Shown here: positions 46,333-54,697 of the stretch, piece after piece | How the letters are laid out: the number at the start of each line of letters is the position of its first letter | Numbering within the stretch: the stretch's first letter is position 1 | Assembly: GCA_002410325.1 (NCBI GenBank) | Contig: DHRK01000044.1 | Coordinates: 40,047 to 104,046, forward strand | Length of the DNA: 64,000 nucleotides | Origin: Syntrophomonas sp. UBA5314 | GTDB lineage: Bacteria; Bacillota; Syntrophomonadia; Syntrophomonadales; Syntrophomonadaceae | Direction of reading: 5' to 3' | The notes under the pieces: generated by a model | What the model saw: the letters and a program-made list of their open reading frames with translations, nothing else | Told to the model about the DNA's origin: nothing | Database searches by the model: none | Made by a program: the position numbers and the translations under genes

Positions 46333-49300
46333 TTGAATGAGGAATTCGGTCTGGTGCCGCAAAAACTTCTGGCGCCTTTTATCCACGAAAAAATAATGCT
46401 GCGGCCTCGTTTGATCGAGCGCATCAGAGAATCGGAAGCCCATATCATTACGATTGTCGCGCCGGCTGGCTTTGGGAAAACGGTTTTGCTTTCCCAGCTC
46501 ACCGAGGCATTCAATCAACCGGCGGTCTGGTATCAACTGGACGAATACGACAACGACCCCGCTGTATTTTGGCGCTATTTGATCACCGGATGTAAAAAGC
46601 TTCACCCCGCTTTTGGTAATGAGATATTTTCTTTTATCGACACCAGCCAGGCCGGCCTGAACCGTGGTCGAACGGTCTTGTCAATGCTTATAAAAGAACT
46701 TGATAAGTATCAAAAAGGACTGACATTAGTCTTTGACGATTTCCATGTTCTGACCCAGCCGGAAGTTAAACTATTTATTGAAGAATTGCTGCGCCATGTG
46801 CCGCCCCGGGTGAAGATCCTGCTGGCCGGCAGAACGGATGTTTTTCAGTTAAACCGTCTGCTGGCAGAGGGAAGAATACGAAGGATCGGTACTGAAGATT
46901 TATATTTTACCCATGAAGACATTGCCGGCTGTTACGCTAAAAGCGGTATTACACTGACCGGGGCGGAAGTGGATGCCATCAGAAAAAACACCAATGGCTG
47001 GCCGATCGCAGTCGGGTTCTCGCTGAATTCTCCCTCATGGGGAAAAACGGATTTTGCCAAGCTGAATAAGGAAATACTTTTCAATTACATGGCCTCCGAA
47101 GTACTGGAAAGAGAGGAAGCGGATACCCGCAGGTTTTTGACGTCCATTTCGGTACTGGAGGAAATCACGCCGGAGTACTGCGACCTGCTGCTGCAAAGGA
47201 AAGATTCCCGAACCCTCCTCGCAACGCTGTGGAGAAGGCACTTCTTAATCCCTTTGGCCGGAAAGAACGATACCTACCGTTATCATCAGTTAGTCCGGGA
47301 TTTTCTGCTGGAGCGCCTGGGTGACGAGCGATTTGAGCTGTTGGAGAAGGCCGGCGAGGCTGTGCTTAAGAACGGGGAGATCGGGCGGGCGGTGGAATGC
47401 TTCCTGGCGGCCGGAATTCGGGAAAAAGCTCAAAAGGCAATGATTGAAGCAGGGCGGAAACTGATCGGAAGGGGCAACTGGCAAACGGTGGAGCGGTGGT
47501 TGAGCAATTTTCCCGAGGAAGAGATGGCCCAGGATCCCTGGCTGGCATTATATAAGGCTCAGATTGACTTGAACCGGGGGAGGATTTATTCCGGCGAAAA
47601 TTGGGTTAACCATGCGTTAAAAGCCTTTTCGGATGCTGCCGAAAGTGCAGGTCTGGCCGAAAGCCGTTTGCTTAAGGCCAAAATTCTTCGTTCCCAGGGG
47701 CAATATCAAGACAGTCTCAGCCTGTTGGAAATGGCCATTCCCGATCTGCAGCAGGAAGAGACCAAAGAGCGTTTCGACCCTTACCTGGAACAATCCCTTA
47801 CCCTGTGGTTATCCGGCCGGTTTGCGGAAGCGGAGGAGGTTTTGACCCGGGCTTTGAAGCTGGCCGAGCAGCGCGGCGATATCGTCCTCATGACCTATTT
47901 TTATGAAGGGCTGGGCACTGTTACTTTTGGCCGGGGATATTACGACCGCTCTATGTATTATTACCGCCGCGGCCTATCCATTTCACCCGATAAGAGTCTG
48001 CGCAACTATTATTTCCAGGATAGTATCGGGCCTATTTACCTGGACTGGGGGGAACTGGATCAGGCTTATGAATACCTCAGACAGAGTATAGCCGCCAAAG
48101 AGAACTTTGGATTGACCGAGGCCCTGCCCAGCGCCTATTTTCAATTCGGCAATGTTTTGCTGGTTCGGCGCGAGTTCCCGCAAGCAGAGAAATACTTAAG
48201 AAAAGCGCTGCGTATTATAGAAGAATATGGTGGTGACCATGTAATCTATACCCTGGCCAATCTTCTGCTGTCTATCTGCCTGGGGGCGCAGGGACGGTCA
48301 GTCGAAGCGCAAGATTTGTTCGATAAAGCGAAGAGACAGAGCGGAACCCAATCTGACTATCTCAAAGGACTATACCAGGTGGTGGAATGTCTTTATATGG
48401 TACAAGCCGGCAATATGGAGACGGCCTATTTGCGCTTGCATGAGATATTGCCGGAGATCGAGAAAGTCGGAGCCAGAAAACCATTGTGCATCACCTATTC
48501 CGCTTTGGCTCTGGTGGGGATACTCAGGAGAGATGAAAAAGATATTGCAGAATTCACTGCTAAAGCCATAACGCTTGCTTCTGAAATGAATTATGTTCAT
48601 GATTTTTTGCTGTTTTTTGAGATCTATCAGCCCTTGCTCCACCTGGGTCTCGCAAAGGGCATAGAGGTGACCTTTATACAGAGGATTCTGGTTCGGGTGG
48701 GAGAAAGAGCCGTCCCGCTTCTGCGAAAGCTTGCCGGGCATCCCGATTCTTCGGTTCGGGAACGGGCGATCAATCCTTTGGCTCAAATCGGAGGCCGGGA
48801 GGCTTTAGAAGTAATCGGAAAACTGGTTAAAGACCGCGACCCGAAAGTATCTGAACTGGCCCGCCGGTCGCAATCAAAATGGGGGGCATCCCCGATGGCT
48901 GCCGGGAGAAGCGCCACCGAGGAAAAAGGATTGCTCCGCCTGGAATTACTGGGGCCGGTGCGCATCTTCTTTGGGGAAACGGAAATCACTCACATGAACT
49001 GGGTCAGGAGCAAGTCCCGCGATCTCCTCATTTACCTTGCCCACTTGGGCAATCCTGTGGATAAAGATCGGATCATTGAGGCCCTCTGGCCGGAAACCCC
49101 GTATCAGCAGGCCAATGCGCTTTTTCATACCATTATGCATAATCTCCGCCATATACTGGAAGAACAAACCGGCCGCAAGGATTGGATATTATATCGGGGA
49201 AGAAGATATCACCTGCTGCCGGGCAATGCAGCAATTGACAAACACGATTTTCAAGAGCTGTTGGCTGCCGCGGGAAGTGACGGTGCGCTTAGCGAAGGTT

Positions 49301-49674
49301 TGGCTTCATTACTGGAGGAAGCGGTGGCCCTGTATCGCGGCGATTATCTGGAAGAAATGGAATACCCCTGGGTTATTATGGAACAGGAATACATGAAACA
49401 GCTTTATTATAGAGCAAGAGACCGGTTAAGCAGTTATTATCTAAACCAAGGGAATTATTTGCAGGCCATCATTCATCTGGAGCATCTGGTCAGGGATAAT
49501 CCGCTCACCGAGGAATATTACCGCCGTCTTATTTCGGCTTACGCCGGGATGGGCGATTTAAAGTCAATCAATTCACAATATAAAAGGTTGATATCGGTTC
49601 TAAAGGATGAACTGGGATTAACCCCGTCTCCAGAGATGCAAGAGCTGTATTCCCGCCTGATTATCAAGCATTGA
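46333..49674 (+). CDS. MalT-like ATPase/TPR regulator with C-terminal winged helix and BTAD (copy 2)
   Basis: A paralogue of the preceding gene, 1113 residues with the same domain order (Walker A APAGFGKT, Walker B LVFDDFH, TPRs, HEAT-like part, winged helix, BTAD). The duplication unit is about 3.47 kb and includes the promoter-leader with its MSIE mini-frame. Identity is uneven: the last ~1 kb (from about 48630) is nearly identical to copy 1, while the NTPase and parts of the TPR region differ. That suggests conserved DNA targets with divergent sensing, or gene conversion. TTG start. Confidence 0.88.
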   Translation: MNEEFGLVPQKLLAPFIHEKIMLRPRLIERIRESEAHIITIVAPAGFGKTVLLSQLTEAFNQPAVWYQLDEYDNDPAVFWRYLITGCKKLHPAFGNEIFSFIDTSQAGLNRGRTVLSMLIKELDKYQKGLTLVFDDFHVLTQPEVKLFIEELLRHVPPRVKILLAGRTDVFQLNRLLAEGRIRRIGTEDLYFTHEDIAGCYAKSGITLTGAEVDAIRKNTNGWPIAVGFSLNSPSWGKTDFAKLNKEILFNYMASEVLEREEADTRRFLTSISVLEEITPEYCDLLLQRKDSRTLLATLWRRHFLIPLAGKNDTYRYHQLVRDFLLERLGDERFELLEKAGEAVLKNGEIGRAVECFLAAGIREKAQKAMIEAGRKLIGRGNWQTVERWLSNFPEEEMAQDPWLALYKAQIDLNRGRIYSGENWVNHALKAFSDAAESAGLAESRLLKAKILRSQGQYQDSLSLLEMAIPDLQQEETKERFDPYLEQSLTLWLSGRFAEAEEVLTRALKLAEQRGDIVLMTYFYEGLGTVTFGRGYYDRSMYYYRRGLSISPDKSLRNYYFQDSIGPIYLDWGELDQAYEYLRQSIAAKENFGLTEALPSAYFQFGNVLLVRREFPQAEKYLRKALRIIEEYGGDHVIYTLANLLLSICLGAQGRSVEAQDLFDKAKRQSGTQSDYLKGLYQVVECLYMVQAGNMETAYLRLHEILPEIEKVGARKPLCITYSALALVGILRRDEKDIAEFTAKAITLASEMNYVHDFLLFFEIYQPLLHLGLAKGIEVTFIQRILVRVGERAVPLLRKLAGHPDSSVRERAINPLAQIGGREALEVIGKLVKDRDPKVSELARRSQSKWGASPMAAGRSATEEKGLLRLELLGPVRIFFGETEITHMNWVRSKSRDLLIYLAHLGNPVDKDRIIEALWPETPYQQANALFHTIMHNLRHILEEQTGRKDWILYRGRRYHLLPGNAAIDKHDFQELLAAAGSDGALSEGLASLLEEAVALYRGDYLEEMEYPWVIMEQEYMKQLYYRARDRLSSYYLNQGNYLQAIIHLEHLVRDNPLTEEYYRRLISAYAGMGDLKSINSQYKRLISVLKDELGLTPSPEMQELYSRLIIKH

Positions 49675-49718
49675 TATTTTCCTGCCTAATCCTGATAAAA
49701 TCAGAATAAACGCTGGCT

Positions 49719-49746
49719 GCCCTGGCTTAAAAAAGCCGGGGCTTTT
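49719..49746 (+). terminator. Terminator after the second regulator gene
   Basis: Stem GCCCTGGCTT/AAGCCGGGGC with an A-rich loop, followed by TTTT. A related imperfect hairpin precedes the second repeat module at about 52640-52667. Confidence 0.7.
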
Positions 49747-49758
49747 GCTTTTGAGCAA

Positions 49759-49802
49759 TGTAAGTGTTTTGTCAGTGAATTGTGAGTGAAGCTTGCTACC
49801 AT
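49759..49802 (+). promoter_or_regulatory. SARP-type operator/promoter module 1
   Basis: Three direct repeats, TGTAAGTG (49759), TGTCAGTG (49770) and TGTGAGTG (49781), start exactly 11 bp apart. The third ends 8 nt before TACCAT (49797-49802), a 4 of 6 match to a -10. There is no good -35. SARP regulators are known to bind such 11-bp-spaced repeats in place of the -35. Binding by the adjacent regulators is inference. Confidence 0.6.
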
Positions 49803-49917
49803 AAAGCAATGGCAAATAGGATGGGGGTGCCGGGAACCTGAGCATAAACACGGCAAAACCCGCCGTGCCGGAGACGTCTTTAATTCATAGAATTTGGAAT
49901 GGTAGGGAGGAATCACT

Positions 49918-50177
49918 GTGAAAAAAGCGGCTATTCGAGGCGCATACTTGCCTTTGCGTTGATCTGATGATGTTCACGCTGCTTTACCGCACGCTCGGGT
50001 TTGGGGATGCACCATCCGGCGGCGCCGCCACGGTGGATATCGCGGGCAATGCAAGCGAGGCGAGCAGGTTCTGCGGAAAGGGGCGTCGAACGGGCAGCGC
50101 CGGGAGAGCTCGATACCATCGGTGCGGCGAATCGCGCCCAGATGGCGCAGCTACTCTATGATCTGTTGTGGGAATAA
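49918..50177 (+). pseudogene. Decayed SLH-domain gene remnant
   Basis: A GTG with GGGAGG upstream opens a 14-codon frame (MKKAAIRGAYLPLR) that stops. Next, in another frame, MMFTLLYRTLG (from 49967) matches EMFTLLYNTLK of the SLH gene downstream. After a further shift, RAQMAQLLYDLLWE (ending 50177) matches its C-terminal RAEMAQVLYKLLLR. This is the broken end of a second SLH protein gene, lying between the promoter module and the intact gene. Confidence 0.65.
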
Positions 50178-50214
50178 CGGGTTTTTGTGAGAGAACGGAA
50201 AGGAATGTGAGCAT

Positions 50215-52509
50215 ATGAAAATAAAAAACATCCATATACTGAAAGCGCTGCTGGCCATTTATTTGTTAATGGCTCTGCTGTTTAGCGGCATACCTGGTGC
50301 CTATGCGGACGATATCCTTATAGCTAGTATCGCGGCAGACCCGGCAACCCTGTCTTCCGCGGGCGGTGACAGCGTTATAACCATCACGGGCAATAACCTG
50401 ACCGACGGCATCACCGTGACCGCCTTTGACGGCGCGACGCCCACAGCCATCACCGGCACGACGGTGGGCAGCGTCACGGGGCAGGCCGTCACGCTCACCT
50501 TCCCCGCCAACGCCAGCCCAACAACGGATAAAGTATATAACGTACGGCTGAGCCGAGACGGAGGAATAACCTGGGAGGCAGGCCTGTCGGTCGATGTGAC
50601 GGTTCAAAACTCCGGGCCGGTGATATTGGTTCCCACCCCGCCCACCGTCGTGACAGGCGCGGTCATAAATATCACCACGTCGGATGCCACGCTCTCCGGC
50701 GAGGTCACGGATGACGGCGGCGCGGAAGTAACGGAGCGGGGCTTTGTCTACGGTAACGGTGCCAATCCCGCCGTCGGCGACGCGGACGTGGTCCAACTGC
50801 CGATGGGAATGGGTACCGGCAGCTTTACAATGGCTATTACAAGCCTTTCCCCCGGTACGATTTATCATGTGCGTGCCTACGCCATTAATAACCAGGGTAC
50901 GGCCTACGGCGATGACGTGGCGTTCACCACCCTGACGGACCCACCCCCGGCCACCCCGCCCACGGTGACGACCGGCCCGGTATCGGGCATCACATCTTCC
51001 AGCGTGACCCTCTCCGGCAATGTCACGGGCGACGGCGGCGCGACAGTCACCGAACGCGGCTTTGTCTACGGTAACGACGCCGGTCCGGCCATCGGAGACA
51101 TAGGTGCCACCAGGGTTGCGGTAGGCAGCGGTACGGGAAGCTTCACGACGGATATTACCGGCCTTTCCGCCAGTACGATTTATCATGTGCGTGCCTACGC
51201 CATCAATAATCAGGGCACGGCCTACGGCGGAGACGAGGCGTTCACCACCCTGTCGGATGGAGGTGGAGGAGGCGGAGAAAGCGGAGAAAGCGGAGAAAGC
51301 GGAGAAGGTAGTTCCTCATCCGGCACGCAGAACTACTATGCTATCGTTATGAAGAATAAGGTACAGGTAGCGACCCTGCCCATAACCTTCCCATCGGGGA
51401 CAAATACCAGCACGGTGAGCCTGACCGGCGCACAGGCTACCGAATTCCTCGCGGTCGGGGCCGATACAGTCATTCTCATGCCTTCCGTGCCAGGCGTAAA
51501 TTGTTATAACCTTGAAATGCCTGCCAATTTCCTGTCGGAAGCGCAGGCGGCAGATTGCCTGACCTTTGATACCCCTTCCGGCAGCATCTCCATACCGGAT
51601 AACATGCTGGCTGGCCTGACCGGGATGGAAGACCAAAAAGCCGGCATCGCCATCGGCCAGGGCGACAGGTCCAAGCTCTCCGACAGCGAAAAATCCGCCA
51701 TCGGCGACCGGCCTCTGATCCAGCTAACCCTGACCTTGGACGGGGTGCAGACCGACTGGAACAACCCGGCCGCCCCGATCACCGTGGCCATACCCTATAC
51801 GCCCACGGCGGCGGAACTTCAAAACCCGGAATGCCTCATCATCTGGTACCTGGACGGCAGCGGCAATCTGGTTTGCGTACTCAACGGCCGCTATGACGCA
51901 ACAACCGGAACGGTAACTTTCACCACCGCCCATTTCAGCCTGTATGCCGTTGGCTACAACCCTGTGAGCTTCAGGGACGTGGAGGAAAACGCATGGTACA
52001 ACCAGGCGGTGTCCTTCATCGCAGCCCGGGGCATTATCACCGGGACTGGCAGCGGCAATTACAGCCCCGAAGCCAGGCTCACAAGAGGCGAATTCATCGT
52101 CATGCTGATGCGCACCTACGGCATCGCCCCGGATGCCAACCCGCAGGACAACTTTTCCGACGCCGGGAACACCTGGTACACGAACTACCTGGCGGCGGCC
52201 AAGCGCTCAGGCATATCCGCCGGCGTGGGCGGCAACCGCTTCGCCCCCGGCAGGGAAATCACCCGTCAGGAGATGTTTACCCTGCTCTACAACACCTTGA
52301 AAGCCATGGATCAGTTGCCTGAGGGTAATTATGGCAAACCGCTGGCAAGCTTCAGCGATGCCGGCAATATCGCCCCCTGGGCAATGGAGGCCATAACGCG
52401 TCTGGTGGAAAGCGGAATTGTAGGCGGCAGCGGTGGAAAACTTTCCCCGGAAGAGACCACTACCCGGGCGGAGATGGCCCAGGTGCTGTATAAGCTCTTG
52501 CTGCGGTAA
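50215..52509 (+). CDS. Secreted surface protein with TIG, fibronectin-like repeats and three SLH domains
   Basis: A 764-residue cell-surface protein. It has a signal peptide at 1-31 (LLAIYLLMALLFSGIPGAYA); an IPT/TIG-like domain at about 34-130; two near-identical fibronectin-type repeats at about 140-240 and 245-345, each containing TIYHVRAYAINNQGTAYG; a Gly/Glu/Ser linker with repeated GES near 350-367; a 200-residue unknown middle; and three SLH modules from about 583 (VSFRDVEENAWYNQAVSFIAARG) to the end. SLH domains bind pyruvylated wall polymers. The GC content is higher than that of its neighbours. The likely controlling promoter is module 1. Confidence 0.9.
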   Translation: MKIKNIHILKALLAIYLLMALLFSGIPGAYADDILIASIAADPATLSSAGGDSVITITGNNLTDGITVTAFDGATPTAITGTTVGSVTGQAVTLTFPANASPTTDKVYNVRLSRDGGITWEAGLSVDVTVQNSGPVILVPTPPTVVTGAVINITTSDATLSGEVTDDGGAEVTERGFVYGNGANPAVGDADVVQLPMGMGTGSFTMAITSLSPGTIYHVRAYAINNQGTAYGDDVAFTTLTDPPPATPPTVTTGPVSGITSSSVTLSGNVTGDGGATVTERGFVYGNDAGPAIGDIGATRVAVGSGTGSFTTDITGLSASTIYHVRAYAINNQGTAYGGDEAFTTLSDGGGGGGESGESGESGEGSSSSGTQNYYAIVMKNKVQVATLPITFPSGTNTSTVSLTGAQATEFLAVGADTVILMPSVPGVNCYNLEMPANFLSEAQAADCLTFDTPSGSISIPDNMLAGLTGMEDQKAGIAIGQGDRSKLSDSEKSAIGDRPLIQLTLTLDGVQTDWNNPAAPITVAIPYTPTAAELQNPECLIIWYLDGSGNLVCVLNGRYDATTGTVTFTTAHFSLYAVGYNPVSFRDVEENAWYNQAVSFIAARGIITGTGSGNYSPEARLTRGEFIVMLMRTYGIAPDANPQDNFSDAGNTWYTNYLAAAKRSGISAGVGGNRFAPGREITRQEMFTLLYNTLKAMDQLPEGNYGKPLASFSDAGNIAPWAMEAITRLVESGIVGGSGGKLSPEETTTRAEMAQVLYKLLLR

Positions 52510-52515
52510 AAGCAA

Positions 52516-52556
52516 TTGGGACTGGGACCGGGAGCGCCTCCCGGTCCCAGTCCCAA
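52516..52556 (+). terminator. 19-bp perfect hairpin after the SLH gene
   Basis: Arms of 19 bp starting TTGGGACTGGGACC, a 3-nt loop (CGC) and no T-run. Probably a strong mRNA end or stabilising hairpin. Confidence 0.65.
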
Positions 52557-52682
52557 CGAATCGAGATTTGTTTTCCGTATGATCAGCAACCGTTATATAT
52601 CCTACCTATTCCCTCTGCCACAGAAAAAAACCGCTATGCGCTCTGGTTTTAAAAAAGTCAGGGCTTTTGCTCTTTGAACAAA

Positions 52683-52726
52683 TGTAAGTATTTTGTCAGT
52701 GGGCTGTCAGTGCGGATTGCTAAGAT
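52683..52726 (+). promoter_or_regulatory. SARP-type operator/promoter module 2
   Basis: TGTAAGTA (52683), TGTCAGTG (52694) and TGTCAGTG (52705), 11 bp apart. The third ends 8 nt before TAAGAT (52721-52726), a 4 of 6 match to a -10. The geometry is the same as in module 1. The transcript would have a leader of about 200 nt before the lipoprotein gene. The short frame from 52725 overlaps the -10 and is not counted as a gene. Confidence 0.6.
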
Positions 52727-52936
52727 GAAAAAAGCTACTATTTGGGCATTCATTCTTAATAATGGCGGGACTTCTATCGGGGGAGGGATGTGCGGCAATG
52801 TCTCTAGACCTGGCCGGTTTAAATTTCTGTCAGATCTAGAGAAGTTCATTACATGAATATCTACTCTGGCAATTGAGTTGCTGGGTAAGTGAAGTAAAAT
52901 CATATTGAAACAATTATTGGAATAGGAGGGTTTTTA

Positions 52937-53602
52937 ATGGAAGGAAAGTGTGGGACGGAAGAAAAAAGGATATTCGGGAAGAAGATTTGGGTTTTGCTTG
53001 GGACGGTTCTGCTAATAGGCAGTCTTAGCATGTTGGGGTGCAGCAACTCAACACAACCAGCCAACCAGAGCCCAGCGGCTCAAGAACAGCCTAAGAAGCC
53101 GGCTATTGATTGGACAACCGCCGCAGTTAATGCCGATAATGTCAAACTGGCACTCACATTGGACGCTGCAGGAAAACCGGCCACCATTGATACCAATTTC
53201 CCCAAGGATATAACTAGCGTTGAAGTTGAGGATATTAAAGAAAAAGCCGGCCAAAAGAAAATAACTATTCACTATACCCCCAGCACTCCTCCCACCAACG
53301 GGACTGAGTATCTTAAAGTAGCCGGCGGCACAGCCATTTTGGGAAGCAGTATTTTATTTACCAACCCCAAAGTAGAAGAAGTGAATTTCGCCGCTGAAGT
53401 TGCCGATAAGGATAACCCCGGCAAGTTTAGCTCAGGAGTTGAATTAACCATCGACCGCGAATTTGCTACTAATAAAGATTGGAAGGCTATAGCCGCGCAG
53501 CACGCCACTGATCCGGGCTACATATTCCGGGAAGCCAACAGCTGGTTTACCTTTGACGACATTATGAAAACGGTGGACGAAAACCAGATAAAAATCAGCT
53601 AA
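52937..53602 (+). CDS. Predicted lipoprotein of unknown function
   Basis: A 221-residue secreted lipoprotein. It has a basic N-terminus, a hydrophobic segment (IWVLLGTVLLIGSLSML) and lipobox LGC with Cys35, then a Gln/Pro/Ala-rich linker and a beta-rich domain of about 160 residues. I do not recognise the domain. ATG with AGGAGG upstream. It follows repeat module 2, so it is probably co-regulated with the SLH protein. Confidence 0.8.
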   Translation: MEGKCGTEEKRIFGKKIWVLLGTVLLIGSLSMLGCSNSTQPANQSPAAQEQPKKPAIDWTTAAVNADNVKLALTLDAAGKPATIDTNFPKDITSVEVEDIKEKAGQKKITIHYTPSTPPTNGTEYLKVAGGTAILGSSILFTNPKVEEVNFAAEVADKDNPGKFSSGVELTIDREFATNKDWKAIAAQHATDPGYIFREANSWFTFDDIMKTVDENQIKIS

Positions 53603-53609
53603 AAAAATT

Positions 53610-53652
53610 GGGGGCCGTGTTGAAACTTTAGTTTTCAGCCACGCCCCCCTTT
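53610..53652 (+). terminator. Terminator after the lipoprotein gene
   Basis: GGGGG-CGTG-GAAA pairs with GTTTTC-CACG-CCCCC in an interrupted stem, then TTT. Confidence 0.65.
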
Positions 53653-53684
53653 AGCTTTTAAGATGAAAAAATATCAAAATATTG

Positions 53685-53727
53685 AAAATGGTTACGTGCA
53701 CTAGACCGCAGCAGTAACCATTTTTTT
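53685..53727 (+). terminator. Second intrinsic terminator upstream of the phd-like gene
   Basis: An 11-bp perfect stem AAAATGGTTAC/GTAACCATTTT with an 18-nt loop, then T7. The rest of the 53603-53909 gap shows nothing else. Confidence 0.75.
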
Positions 53728-53909
53728 CATAATTATGGGCAATACAATGTAACCCCCATTCCAGGTTTACTTATTCAGCCCTTTTAGCACAAATCGTCGT
53801 ATACTAGAGTTGGTTGGTTTTCCCCCGGCTTGAATATGTTTTGTCTGCATAGGCATAAGCATATATAAGGGCATAATTAAGTCTTAATATTGTACAGAGG
53901 TGAATAGTA

Positions 53910-54194
53910 ATGATAATCAAACCTACCACAGCCTTAAGGACCGAGCTTGGTGAGATAATCAGAATATGCAAGGAAAAATCTGAACCTGTTTATTTAACTA
54001 CAAATGGCGAAGGCGAACTGGTCATAAGGAGCATAAAAGCCTTTGAACGGTGCGAAGCAATGCTGAATTTGAAAGCCAAATTATTGGAGGCTGAACAACA
54101 GCGTCTGAGCGGGGCACCAACCCATACAACCGATGATGCGCGTGAATATGTCAGAGGTCTTAACCGTTTTACAATCTCATGGCATAAAGCGTAA
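53910..54194 (+). CDS. Phd/YefM-type antitoxin, apparently orphan
   Basis: A 94-residue protein of the prevent-host-death family: an N-terminal IIKPTTALRTELGEIIRICKEKSEPVYLTTNGEGELVIRS DNA-binding fold, then a helical tail that would bind a toxin. ATG behind AGAGGTGA. No RelE, Doc or other toxin frame follows; the next feature is a terminator and an intron-like RNA. It may be a solitary regulator or the survivor of a broken pair. Confidence 0.82.
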   Translation: MIIKPTTALRTELGEIIRICKEKSEPVYLTTNGEGELVIRSIKAFERCEAMLNLKAKLLEAEQQRLSGAPTHTTDDAREYVRGLNRFTISWHKA

Positions 54195-54289
54195 ATGGGA
54201 AAATTGAAATTGATACATCTATGTGTTACCATAAAAATACAAAGGGAGTTGCCGCTTTTGGTATGGCGGCTAGTCCTTGTGGGTTTTTA

Positions 54290-54320
54290 GACCGCCTTAC
54301 TAAAGGCGGTCCGTTATTTT
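54290..54320 (+). terminator. Terminator upstream of the intron-like element
   Basis: A 9-bp stem GACCGCCTT/AAGGCGGTC, a 4-nt loop and a T-rich tail. The group II intron-like sequence begins 6 nt later. Confidence 0.75.
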
Positions 54321-54325
54321 CTGGC

Positions 54326-54697
54326 GTGCCCAGCTAAGCACGTGTTGTCTAATCGGTGAAAGACCGGTCGGGGTAAGTACCAAGACGCCCCGTAGCTAGG
54401 ATACCTGCGTACGGAGAGATTTGTGCGTAGAAGCGTATCGACAGAAGTACCTTTCAGAGAAAGGACGAGCAAGTTACCAGGCCGTAACATGAAGTGAATT
54501 TTGCCGCGTCGTAAAATAGGCCTCGCGAGAGGGAAAGAGGAGGAGCCGAGTCCTGCAGAAATGGACGAAGGCCATGGAAGGTGTGAAGAGCTTGGAGAGG
54601 CAGCACCGAAGGACCTCCCGGCGTATGGGGAGCGGCAACAAAAACCTCACGTACGGTTTGATGAGGAGGGGCTGGTGTTCCCAGCGCTTCACTCTAC
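54326..54697 (+). mobile_element. Putative ORF-less group II intron (ribozyme remnant)
   Basis: 372 nt with no reverse transcriptase gene. It starts GTGCCCAGC (group II introns start GTGYG) and has domain-I-like runs such as CGGGGTAAGTACC and CAGGCCGTAACATGAAGTG. It ends with CACGTACGGTTTGATGAGG, then a GGGGCTGG/CCAGC hairpin and CTTCACTCTAC, as in domains V and VI. I could not fold a clean 34-nt domain V, because the 5' half is irregular, so it may be inactive. Recognised from memory of intron consensus, not by search. Confidence 0.6.

Noticed and set aside
50266..51186. 306-codon antisense frame in the SLH gene
   Set aside because: Lies opposite the GC-rich fibronectin-like repeats, which suppress stops on the other strand; no start signal.
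51265..51308. Short tandem GGAGAAAGC repeats considered as a CRISPR-like array
   Set aside because: No spacers; it is in frame and encodes the Gly-Glu-Ser linker of the SLH protein.
52725..52760. Similarity of ATGAAAAAAGC to the GTGAAAAAAGC start at 49918 as a second broken SLH gene
   Set aside because: The match covers only about 20 nt, overlaps the promoter -10 and is not followed by SLH-like sequence.
52674..52856. 60-codon frame over repeat module 2
   Set aside because: Runs through the direct repeats and the -10; the internal ATG at 52725 has no ribosome site, so it is promoter DNA.
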